Below are positions 24,506 to 31,340 of a DNA stretch of 31,567 nt, in pieces; positions within the stretch are counted from its first letter, which is position 1; each line of letters begins with the position of its first letter. Position numbers and translations under genes: made by a program. This DNA comes from a virus: positions 1 to 31,567 of the IMG/VR virus record IMGVR_UViG_3300035205_000606. One strand, 5' to 3'. The notes beneath the pieces are model-generated. The model ran no database searches and was not told where the DNA came from. It saw only the letters and a list, made by a program, of their open reading frames with translations.

Positions 24506-24520
24506 ACCAAAAATTTTGGT
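24506..24520. promoter_or_regulatory. Perfect dyad ACCAAAAATTTTGGT between two promoter motifs
   Basis: Seven-base arms ACCAAAA and TTTTGGT flank a single A. With a one-base centre it is better suited to a dimeric DNA-binding protein than to an RNA hairpin. It lies between the paired TATTTATA motifs. An operator or a weak terminator are both possible. Confidence 0.3.
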
Positions 24521-24526
24521 GACGAA

Positions 24527-24534
24527 TATTTATA
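24527..24534 (+). promoter_or_regulatory. TATTTATA motif, second of a pair
   Basis: Second copy of ATATTTATATATGAA (24526-24540), 34 bases before the ATG at 24569. Its distance to the start is close to that at 27479 and 5686 (37 bases each). Confidence 0.5.
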
Positions 24535-24568
24535 TATGAATACAGAAATTAATCACTGGAGATAAAAC

Positions 24569-25222
24569 ATGGGATTTTTAGACAATTCTTCAACAACCGT
24601 AGATGCTATCTTAACTAAAAAAGGTCGAGAGTTATTAGCTCGTGGTAGAAATGAATTCAAAATTAGTAAATTTGCATTAGCAGATGACGAAGTTGATTAT
24701 ACATTATGGGATGTAACAAATTCTCTTGGTTCTAACTATTATGGTGTAGTTATCGAAAATATGCCATTGATAGAAGCAGTACCAGATGAAAATCAAGTAA
24801 TGAGATATAAGTTGACTACGTTACCTAAGAATACGGCTAAAATGCCTATTCTTGAACTTACTTCAACTTCACTTGAATTTAAGAAAGCTGGTGTTAAACA
24901 AACAATTACACCAAATACAAGAAATGCGTCAGATGCGACTCTTGGATATACTTTTGTATTACATAATTCTGATGCGTGTAGAATGATGGTATCTGCTGGG
25001 GGCGAAGTATCATCTCAAGGAGCTACAATACCAACTTTTATTGGTGATGATGATAGAAAGAATTCAATTAACGTAGTAGCCAAAGCAGTTGATTTAATCG
25101 CAAGAACATTATCTTCCGATATTAATTCACAACTTACTATTGTGGGTAATGAAACTGGTGCTACATATACTATTCCGATAACTGTTAGTGCTGATGTTCC
25201 AGTAAATGTAACTGCTGAGTAG
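24569..25222 (+). CDS. Virion structural protein (FLDNSS/LTKKGRELLA family, 217 residues)
   Basis: Starts MGFLDNSSTTVDAILTKKGR, then ELLARGRNEFKISKFALADD EVDYTLWD. I recognise this N-terminal pattern (FxDxS...LTxxGRxxLA...ISKFALxDDEVDY) from structural proteins of marine and Bacteroidota-type phages, though its exact place in the virion is not known to me. The rest is beta-rich, with LTTLPKNTAKMPILELTSTS and a C-terminal Ig-like run (NSQLTIVGNETGATYTIPIT). It has GGAG 8 bases upstream and is first in a three-gene unit behind the paired promoter motifs. A high-expression tail or capsid-decoration role would fit that position. Confidence 0.75.
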   Translation: MGFLDNSSTTVDAILTKKGRELLARGRNEFKISKFALADDEVDYTLWDVTNSLGSNYYGVVIENMPLIEAVPDENQVMRYKLTTLPKNTAKMPILELTSTSLEFKKAGVKQTITPNTRNASDATLGYTFVLHNSDACRMMVSAGGEVSSQGATIPTFIGDDDRKNSINVVAKAVDLIARTLSSDINSQLTIVGNETGATYTIPITVSADVPVNVTAE

Positions 25223-25232
25223 GAGATAAATC

Positions 25233-26408
25233 ATGGCTAAAGGAAAAAAGAAAAAGGGATTATCCACACAAGAAATTATACAGATAGAAGATGCTGTAAA
25301 GTCTGGAAAAGGAATTGGTGGTTTATCAGTTGCATCTAAACTTCTTGGTAAGAGTATTGGTAGACCCGCACCAATAACAAAACCAAGTATCTATACGGTC
25401 TTTGACCCAGATAATGATATACTTGAAAATATGAAAGCGGTGGTTTCATCCCCACTATGGTCTGGAAATACTGGTAGTTTAGATACATATTTCACTTCTT
25501 CGGCACAAAGTGCGTCAAGTGGTGAGTATTATAATGATATTTATTCAGTAGACCCAAGTGATGATACAGCTCAAGTTCAATTTGGTATTGCGTATGGTCA
25601 TTATGCTGGTAGTGGTTCTAAAGCGGCTGGTGGTGACAATGCTGCTTCTAAAGCTATGTATTCACAATTTAGAAATATTTTATTAACACCGAATGATAGT
25701 AAATTTACAATGGCGGGTAGTGTTGATTCAGATGATGTTTATATAATTTCTGCTAATAGAGCACGAATTCGAGAAAAAGTTGACCCAGGTAATTGGGAAC
25801 TTTGGTTAAGTGGTAGTAGTGGTGTAGATACAACTGGACAAACCTACTGGAAACTAATTGATGATAGTGGTGCAACAGTTGACCCATCAGTAAATAAGGG
25901 TGGTAGAGTTTTTAATATTGTTACTGGTTCATTATCAAGTGGTACTGCGGAAACATCAATAGCGGCAACAAGTCAAGCGAATGGTGGACTTGGGTTGTTT
26001 TATCCAGATTTAGGTATTTGGATTATAAGTGCTGCTCAAGCTGATGGTTCTGGTTCACTTGGTACTGATAGAGGAATAACAGGTGCCGAAGACAACAACC
26101 AAAAGTTTTATAACGCGTTAGTTGGTGGTGGAAAGTTTCAAGCTCGTAGAGAAGAAAATATTTCTTCAACACATTATTTTTGTAGAATAAGGAATAAGAG
26201 ATATAATTTTAGTAATAATCCTACATTCTTTACACAATCTGATGGTTCGTTTACTAATCCATCATTTCATAAAGACCCAAAGACGTATATTACTACTGTT
26301 GGGATGTATAATGATGAAAATGAACTATTAGCTGTTGCTAAACTGAGTAAACCTTTATTGAAATCTTACGCAAGGGAAGCTATTATCAAAGTCAAATTAG
26401 ACTTTTAG
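25233..26408 (+). CDS. Virion structural protein (391 residues) sharing a C-terminal module with the next gene
   Basis: Begins with a Lys-rich MAKGKKKKGLS, a helix (TQEIIQIEDAVKSGKG), then beta-rich parts rich in Ser, Gly and Asp. It has NDIYSVDPSDDTAQVQFGIA YGHYAGSG followed by a region like tail-fibre or decoration proteins. The last 90 residues (RIRNKRYNFSNNPTFFTQSD, then YITTVGMYNDENELLAVAKL) align with those of the next protein. It sits 10 bases after the 217-residue gene with a strong AGGAG. The shared C-terminus suggests that both plug into the same site or form a mixed assembly. Specific function is unknown. Confidence 0.78.
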   Translation: MAKGKKKKGLSTQEIIQIEDAVKSGKGIGGLSVASKLLGKSIGRPAPITKPSIYTVFDPDNDILENMKAVVSSPLWSGNTGSLDTYFTSSAQSASSGEYYNDIYSVDPSDDTAQVQFGIAYGHYAGSGSKAAGGDNAASKAMYSQFRNILLTPNDSKFTMAGSVDSDDVYIISANRARIREKVDPGNWELWLSGSSGVDTTGQTYWKLIDDSGATVDPSVNKGGRVFNIVTGSLSSGTAETSIAATSQANGGLGLFYPDLGIWIISAAQADGSGSLGTDRGITGAEDNNQKFYNALVGGGKFQARREENISSTHYFCRIRNKRYNFSNNPTFFTQSDGSFTNPSFHKDPKTYITTVGMYNDENELLAVAKLSKPLLKSYAREAIIKVKLDF

Positions 26409-26428
26409 TCTAAAGGAGAGGGTCATCT

Positions 26429-27463
26429 ATGATATTTAAAAATCTCGACCCACAAGACGCGTTAATATCACCCTTTAAAACATTTAAAGATTTCACATTC
26501 ACAAATGTTGATAGCGGCAGTGGTGTTTATGCGATAGAAGGGTTATCTGGAAGTTGGCACAACTTCAATACATCAACCGCCGAATCACATTCATTTGGAG
26601 ATTATTCCACTATTTCTGCTAGTTTAGGTAAAGACCCTTGGAGTCTTGGTACTTGGTATAAGATTCCAACTTATTGGTCTATGAGACACTTGTATTATAG
26701 AGATGGTAATAAACCACTTCATAGTTTTGGTAATACAGATACCAACAAATGTTATAGAGACTTACATAATAGAGTAAATGTTATATCAATACCCCAGAAA
26801 TTTTATAGCGAAGGTATAAGACCTAATAGTGTTAAATTAACAGACGATAGCACTGATGTAACTTATACAATATATGATGATGGTCAAGGTAATTTATATG
26901 ATAATACTTATTCTGCTAGTTTTGCGGCATTTAAAAGTAGTAGTTGGGATGGTTCAAGTTTAACTGCAGAGGGTAGTGGTAGTTCAATAGGTAATGTTTT
27001 TTATGAACATGGTGTTATTACAATTACAGATACTGGTTCTTATAGTCAAGTAGGACTTGGAACTGGTACAGATGGTTGGGAATTAGATTTTAAAGCTACT
27101 CATACTATATATGAACATGAGTATATGTGTACTATAGGTAAAACAGAATTTAATACGACAACTAATATTAGTGCTACTTCTGGTAGAAGTGGTAGTATAA
27201 GTGTTGCTCCAAATTCACCAGATGCGTGGAGAATATTTGCACCTGGTGATAATCCAGGTGGTGGAAGTGGTTCTGTAAGAACAAGTTATAATGCTACAGA
27301 ATTTGCTATTAATCATACAACCCATTCTGATTTTTCGCCGTATGTTACTACTGTTGGTTTATATAATGATAACAATGACCTTTTAGCAATTGGTAAGTTA
27401 GGTAGACCTATTAAACGTGATAAAGATGAAGAATTTTCAATTGTAGTTAGGTTTGATGTATAA
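26429..27463 (+). CDS. Virion structural protein (344 residues) sharing a C-terminal module with the previous gene
   Basis: Starts MIFKNLDPQDALISPFKTFK and is rich in Ser, Gly, Tyr and Trp, as in beta-structured virion proteins. Motifs include WYKIPTYWSMRHLYYRDGNK and NVISIPQKFYSEGIRPNSVK, followed by a strand-rich TYTIYDDGQGNLYDN. The C-terminus (YVTTVGLYNDNNDLLAIGKL, GRPIKRDKDEEFSIVVRFDV) aligns with the preceding protein. It has a very strong AAGGAGAGGG and is last in its unit; the next gene starts from its own promoter motif. The phage-typical ending TTVG(L/M)YND has been seen by me in other large phages' structural proteins. Confidence 0.78.
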   Translation: MIFKNLDPQDALISPFKTFKDFTFTNVDSGSGVYAIEGLSGSWHNFNTSTAESHSFGDYSTISASLGKDPWSLGTWYKIPTYWSMRHLYYRDGNKPLHSFGNTDTNKCYRDLHNRVNVISIPQKFYSEGIRPNSVKLTDDSTDVTYTIYDDGQGNLYDNTYSASFAAFKSSSWDGSSLTAEGSGSSIGNVFYEHGVITITDTGSYSQVGLGTGTDGWELDFKATHTIYEHEYMCTIGKTEFNTTTNISATSGRSGSISVAPNSPDAWRIFAPGDNPGGGSGSVRTSYNATEFAINHTTHSDFSPYVTTVGLYNDNNDLLAIGKLGRPIKRDKDEEFSIVVRFDV

Positions 27464-27478
27464 AATATTCTAAAGTAA

Positions 27479-27486
27479 TATTTATA
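27479..27486 (+). promoter_or_regulatory. TATTTATA motif for the accessory (H-NOX/holin) operon
   Basis: TAATATTTATAGTTG precedes the ATG at 27524 by 37 bases and shares ATATTTATAGTTG with the site at 1648-1660. All genes from here to the window end run in the same direction with short gaps, so this may drive the whole operon. Confidence 0.5.
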
Positions 27487-27523
27487 GTTGTATAGATAGA
27501 ATAAAAATATTAGGAGAAATTAA

Positions 27524-28819
27524 ATGTTCAAAAACATCTTTATAGGACTATTATTGTCTACTTCTTTGTTTGGCCAAGATGTTATATTAAACTTTTTTAA
27601 ATATTCAACTGCATATGCGAGTTTTAGTTTAAATGCACCACGACATCAAGATGATAGGTTTAGTATTGTTGGTGGATTGAATACTGGTGATTTAGAAGTT
27701 GAAAGGGAAGAAAGAGAATTAAAAGCTGATTTTCAAAAATCTTTTGGATTGAGAAAGATTGGTCGTTTTAAGTATGAACCAAAACGAGGTGTGAAAAATG
27801 CTGGTGAAGGTGGAACTTGGTATGATGGTTCAGAAAAAAATGCGAATGAAAATGCAACATTTGGTCCAGTTAAAGGTTGGGAATATTTAATAAAATGGAC
27901 TGAAGGTCGTCAATGGGGAAATGAATACTTGAATCAAGAATATTGGTTGAGATATACTGGTAATTGGTTCATGGCTAAAGTAGGTTGGACGGAACTTGGT
28001 TTAGAAGAGATAACTTATGGTCAAGGTGATTTAAGATTAAAATGGTCACCAGATTTTCTAAATAATCAGCTAACATTTAGTGTTGGTGCAAAACATAGAC
28101 AACATCCTGTATATGGATTTGATGCTATGATATTAGATACAACTTGGTATAGAGGTTCTTGGTGGGATTTTGCTGAAGATGCTTTCGGTATGGATGACAA
28201 AAGATGGTATATAGTTGATGAAAATTTCGAAACTCATGAAGGTCACTTAGTATATTACGACGCAGAGTCAGATACTTGGATTGATGTACCTGGTGATGGC
28301 CCATTCTTTAATGGAGATGGTGAATTTATTGGGTATGATTATATGTGGGAAACTTCCGATGGAGAAATTATTGCATGGACGGATAGAGAATTTTTTGTTT
28401 ATCATTTTCCTGGTATGTTAGAATCATATATGAACAAACTACAGAAAAATTTAGGATATCAAAAAGAAACATCTTTAGTAATAGGTACTGATTATTATCA
28501 TTACGCTGAAAATTGGTGGGTACACGCATGGGGTAATTGGTTACCTTATCATTATGGTCATGATAAATATTCATATCACAACGCGTCTTCTTATATAGAC
28601 CATGTAGATGAAGGTAAAGAACCTTCTGATTTTATGTTTGTGGAGCCAATGTGGATGAGTTGGAATGACTATGATTTTGGTGCAATTTTTGGAATTAAAG
28701 TACAGGAAAATTTAGGACTTTTTGCGGAAGGCCGTTATTTATATTATTGGGAACGACCAGCGTATGATTTTAAAGTTGGTTTAAATTATCAATTTGTAGG
28801 ATTTAGTAATGCCGAATAG
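27524..28819 (+). CDS. Exported protein, putative outer-membrane beta-barrel (431 residues)
   Basis: Residues 1-18 (MFKNIFIGLLLSTSLFGQ) are a signal peptide typical of Bacteroidota-like bacteria. The mature part is rich in Trp, Tyr and Gly and in alternating hydrophobic/polar strands (YLIKWTEGRQWGNEYLNQEY, WLRYTGNWFMAKVGW, DYDFGAIFGIKVQENLGLFA, DFKVGLNYQFVGF). This matches the look of outer-membrane barrels, with the last strand ending in an aromatic FVGF close to the C-terminus. A middle segment (WYIVDENFETHEGHLVYYDA, GDGPFFNGDGEFIGYDYM) may be an extracellular plug or loop. No family is certain. Phage outer-membrane proteins can block further infection or alter permeability; that role is inferred. 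It is the first gene of the operon that includes the H-NOX protein. Confidence 0.7.
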   Translation: MFKNIFIGLLLSTSLFGQDVILNFFKYSTAYASFSLNAPRHQDDRFSIVGGLNTGDLEVEREERELKADFQKSFGLRKIGRFKYEPKRGVKNAGEGGTWYDGSEKNANENATFGPVKGWEYLIKWTEGRQWGNEYLNQEYWLRYTGNWFMAKVGWTELGLEEITYGQGDLRLKWSPDFLNNQLTFSVGAKHRQHPVYGFDAMILDTTWYRGSWWDFAEDAFGMDDKRWYIVDENFETHEGHLVYYDAESDTWIDVPGDGPFFNGDGEFIGYDYMWETSDGEIIAWTDREFFVYHFPGMLESYMNKLQKNLGYQKETSLVIGTDYYHYAENWWVHAWGNWLPYHYGHDKYSYHNASSYIDHVDEGKEPSDFMFVEPMWMSWNDYDFGAIFGIKVQENLGLFAEGRYLYYWERPAYDFKVGLNYQFVGFSNAE

Positions 28820-28955
28820 AAGAGCAAAAGATAGAAAAATTAAGAGACGTAGACTTAATGAGAGATGGAAGAAGGAAGGTAGAACTGCCGTTCAACATAA
28901 GAAATGGGCGAAGAAGAACAAAGATAATCCAATTAAAAATATATATGGTAGATAA
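28809..28955 (+). CDS. Tiny basic protein (48 residues)
   Basis: ATG at 28809 overlaps the end of the previous gene and has AGGA 7 bases upstream; the TAA is at 28953-28955, two bases before the H-NOX start. The 48 residues are strongly basic (MPNRRAKDRKIKRRRLNERW, then KKEGRTAVQHKKWAKKNK), with a predicted helix. The ribosome binding site, coding fit and tight packing support a real gene. It could bind nucleic acid or ribosomes, but no family is recognised. Confidence 0.65.
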   Translation: MPNRRAKDRKIKRRRLNERWKKEGRTAVQHKKWAKKNKDNPIKNIYGR

Positions 28956-28957
28956 TA

Positions 28958-29509
28958 ATGTATGGAATGATAAATAAAGCAATAAGAACTTTAGTTACGC
29001 GTGAAGCGGGCGAAGAAGTTTGGGAACAAGTTCTTATAGCATCTGGTATAGACGAGGATGTATATGAAGATTTAGAATCTTATGATGATAGTGTAACATT
29101 CTCATTGGTGGGAGCAGTTTCAGAAACATTAGATATTCCTGCCGGAGATGTATTAGAAATGTTTGGTGTTTATTGGGCAACTGATGTCGCACCAAAAGGG
29201 TATGGTGAGTACTTTGAAGCGTTTGGTAATGACTTTCAAAGTTTTGTAGCAGGATTAGATGAAATGCATGTACGAATTACAAAAATGTTACCAAGTTTAG
29301 TTCCACCTTCATTTAAAATAGAAGAACTCGGTGAGAATCATTTTGAAATTCATTATGTATCACAGAGAGATGGATTAGCTCCATTGGCAGTTGGAATGTT
29401 AAAAGGAGTGGCTCAACACTTTGGTGGTGAGGCAGATATAACACAAATAGAATATAAAGGAACTGATGACCACGATGTGTTTGATGTTCAATTTAATGAG
29501 AGCGAATAA
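28958..29509 (+). CDS. H-NOX haem-binding nitric oxide/oxygen sensor protein
   Basis: H-NOX domains bind haem and sense NO or O2; in bacteria they usually regulate histidine kinases or cyclic-di-GMP enzymes. The full 183-residue protein is a single H-NOX domain of usual length (about 180). It begins MYGMINKAIRTLVTREAGEE like known family members and has the proximal haem ligand in GLDEMHVRITKMLP (His104). It ends with the haem-propionate motif Y133-V-S-Q-R137 followed by DGLAPLAVGMLKG. The position equivalent to Tyr140 of the O2-binding thermophilic H-NOX is Pro142, so the distal pocket looks non-polar and NO-selective, as in many facultative bacteria. The start is two bases after the tiny basic gene; the end overlaps the next gene by one base (TAATG), so the MshEN partner is translationally coupled. 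Confidence 0.93.
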   Translation: MYGMINKAIRTLVTREAGEEVWEQVLIASGIDEDVYEDLESYDDSVTFSLVGAVSETLDIPAGDVLEMFGVYWATDVAPKGYGEYFEAFGNDFQSFVAGLDEMHVRITKMLPSLVPPSFKIEELGENHFEIHYVSQRDGLAPLAVGMLKGVAQHFGGEADITQIEYKGTDDHDVFDVQFNESE

Positions 29510-30168
29510 TGGCATTGAATGGAAAAAGATTAGGCAACCTTTTAATGGACGCCGATATCATAACAAAGAGACAACTTGCACAAGCTTGTGCGAAACAAGG
29601 ACAAGGCGATAAAAGAAAGTTAGGTGAAATTCTTGTTGAAATGGGTTATGTTACTGTAGAAGATTTAACAGAAGTTATGATGGAACAAGCTAGTAGAGCC
29701 GTAGACGAAGCAGAAAAAGGTAAACGAGATAGATTATTACAAAAACAAATTTCAAAATCAAAGAGTAAATCGAAACCAGTTATACAGGAGAAAAAAGTGT
29801 CCAAACCAAAAGAATTAAGTGAAGAAGCAGTACTAAGTACTAAGTTCACTTTATCAGTACAAACAATGATTGGTGCGGCAACAGGTATCGCATCTTTTGT
29901 AGGGATGTGGTATATGTTACAAGCAGATATACAAGAAGCTAAAGAGCTTCCATCATTAAAATCATTATATGAAGGAGAGTATCCATCAAAGGCACCAGGA
30001 TATAATTGGCCAACTTCATATGAACAATATAAAAATCAAGTTGGTACTCTTCAAAGTGATATGGATGAAGTATTAGATAAATTAGATGAATTTGATGAAG
30101 TTATTGAAGATTTGGAAAAAACTGTAACTGATTTAAGAATTAAGTTGGCTAATAAGAGAGATAAATAG
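29509..30168 (+). CDS. MshEN-domain membrane protein with coiled coil (219 residues)
   Basis: Residues 7-30 and 37-60 are two tandem 24-residue motifs starting RLGNLL and KLGEIL, each with the conserved Leu/Ile spacing and final Gln (Q30, Q60). This is the pattern of the MshEN domain, which binds cyclic-di-GMP in type II secretion/MSH pilus ATPases. A charged Lys/Ser-rich linker (to about 112), one transmembrane helix at about 117-137 (VQTMIGAATGIASFVGMWYM) and a long acidic coiled coil at 186-215 follow. No ATPase domain is present. The gene overlaps the H-NOX gene and is 11 bases before the thioredoxin-like gene. A plausible role is a membrane scaffold that answers to cyclic-di-GMP or to the H-NOX protein. 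The MshEN call rests on motif spacing; ligand binding is inferred. Confidence 0.75.
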   Translation: MALNGKRLGNLLMDADIITKRQLAQACAKQGQGDKRKLGEILVEMGYVTVEDLTEVMMEQASRAVDEAEKGKRDRLLQKQISKSKSKSKPVIQEKKVSKPKELSEEAVLSTKFTLSVQTMIGAATGIASFVGMWYMLQADIQEAKELPSLKSLYEGEYPSKAPGYNWPTSYEQYKNQVGTLQSDMDEVLDKLDEFDEVIEDLEKTVTDLRIKLANKRDK

Positions 30169-30179
30169 GAGCAAATGTT

Positions 30180-30590
30180 ATGAGTAATATAATCAAAAGA
30201 GGATTCTATTGGTTGTTTGGATTATTTTTATTTTGTGGTTGGACTACTATAGTATGGGGCCAAGATGCAACAGATAAAAATTTTAAGGAAAAAACTTCAA
30301 AAGGATTTGTAGTTGTTAAATTCACTTCAAAATGGCAAGGTAGTAAATTGGATGATAAATTATTTGATGGAGTTAAAGGACATGAAGATGCTAAGATTTT
30401 AATAGTTGCATCAGAAGATGCGAAAAAAGTTTGTAAAAAGTTAAGATTGAGAAATTTTCCATCTATAGTTTTATTTCACAATGGTAAAAAGAAAGAAGTT
30501 TGGAAAGCCGATATGGATGGGAAGGTTGATATAACCAATAAAGATATTAAAAAAGCAATATCAGACGCTATGAGCGGTGATGTTTATTAG
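30180..30590 (+). CDS. Exported thioredoxin-fold protein lacking the CxxC motif
   Basis: Residues about 8-27 (GFYWLFGLFLFCGWTTIVWG) form a signal or anchor helix, so the protein acts in the periplasm. The rest has thioredoxin order: a strand GFVVVKFTS, the active-site turn, a helix, KILIVASEDAKKVCKKL, then FPSIVLFHNGKKKEVW with the cis-proline (Pro94). The site that normally reads W-C-G-P-C is here W52-Q53-G54-S55-K56, with both redox cysteines lost. It therefore cannot be a standard thiol oxidoreductase and may be a binding or chaperone protein. It lies between the MshEN and holin genes, with AGGAG upstream and TAGGAG after. The thioredoxin-fold call is fairly clear; partner unknown. Confidence 0.75.
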   Translation: MSNIIKRGFYWLFGLFLFCGWTTIVWGQDATDKNFKEKTSKGFVVVKFTSKWQGSKLDDKLFDGVKGHEDAKILIVASEDAKKVCKKLRLRNFPSIVLFHNGKKKEVWKADMDGKVDITNKDIKKAISDAMSGDVY

Positions 30591-30600
30591 GAGATAAGTT

Positions 30601-31005
30601 ATGGGAGTTGTAAGTACAATAACAGGTTTTTTAAGTGGTGGTGATGTAATAAAAGATATTGGTGGAGTATTAGATAATTTACATACATCAGGTGAAGAAA
30701 AAGCCGAAGCAGAACAAAAGATAACACAAATATTAGCAACAGCCGAACAAGCCGCACAAGCACAAGTATCTGCTCGTTGGGAAGCTGACATGAAACATGG
30801 AAGTTGGTTAAGTAAAAATATTAGACCTTTGACCTTAATTTTTCTTACAGCGGTATTTGTTATATTAAGTGTATTTGATGGAAATATGGGTGATTTTACA
30901 ATAGGAGCGGCGTATGTTCCAGTTTATCAGACATTATTGATGACTGTATATGCGGCTTATTTTGCAGGTCGTTCTATAGAAAAGGTTAAAAAAGTAACAA
31001 AATAA
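30601..31005 (+). CDS. Holin (Holin_3TMs-like)
   Basis: Holins form lethal membrane lesions that let lysis enzymes reach the peptidoglycan and set lysis time. The 134-residue protein has the layout of the Holin_3TMs family: an amphipathic N-terminus (MGVVSTITGFLSGGDVIKD), an Ala/Gln-rich helix with KITQILATAEQAAQAQVSAR, and the typical WEADMKHGSWLSKNIRPLTL. Two membrane helices follow, at about 74-92 and 103-123, with FAGRSIEKVKK at the end. Such proteins occur in gene-transfer agents and marine phages. It has TAGGAG at correct spacing and overlaps the next gene by one base. It is in the same operon as the H-NOX and MshEN genes, which suggests a link between those signals and lysis. That link is inferred. 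Confidence 0.85.
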   Translation: MGVVSTITGFLSGGDVIKDIGGVLDNLHTSGEEKAEAEQKITQILATAEQAAQAQVSARWEADMKHGSWLSKNIRPLTLIFLTAVFVILSVFDGNMGDFTIGAAYVPVYQTLLMTVYAAYFAGRSIEKVKKVTK

Positions 31006-31337
31006 TGGCGGCGACTGGAGATTGTTATAGAGCAAATGGACGCATTGTAATGGAGAAGATGGGTGCGTCAGATGAAAAGAAATGGAAACTTTGTCATGGA
31101 GTGGGTATTTTACAAACAGACGGAAAACCATTTGGACACGCTTGGGTAGAACATGGTAGTAGGTGTATTGACCAAAGTAATGGACAAGATATAAATTTTC
31201 CAAAACAATTATATTATGCTTTAGGTAACATTCCAGTTAAAGGATATAAGATTTATAAATACAGTCCTGAGGAAACAGGAATTACTATGATAAGAAATAA
31301 ACATTGGGGGCCTTGGGATTCCAAACCACCGAGATAA
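31005..31337 (+). CDS. Hypothetical 110-residue protein with possible Cys-His-Asp triad
   Basis: Begins MAATGDCYRANGRIVMEKMG. A GHAWVE motif (His45) and CIDQSNGQ (Asp56) follow the N-terminal GDCY (Cys7). This order and spacing resembles small papain/NlpC- or transglutaminase-like folds, though far shorter than typical members, so it is a suggestion only. It follows the holin with a one-base overlap (TAATG), where phages often place a lysis enzyme. There is no signal peptide. It has been seen by me as a conserved phage hypothetical. If it is catalytic, it could cleave peptide cross-links or modify a host protein. Confidence 0.7.
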   Translation: MAATGDCYRANGRIVMEKMGASDEKKWKLCHGVGILQTDGKPFGHAWVEHGSRCIDQSNGQDINFPKQLYYALGNIPVKGYKIYKYSPEETGITMIRNKHWGPWDSKPPR

Positions 31338-31340
31338 GAC

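Noticed and set aside
24506-24520. Intrinsic terminator after the giant tail gene
   Set aside because: The loop would be only one base, there is no GC-rich stem, and no T tract follows; an operator-like dyad fits better.
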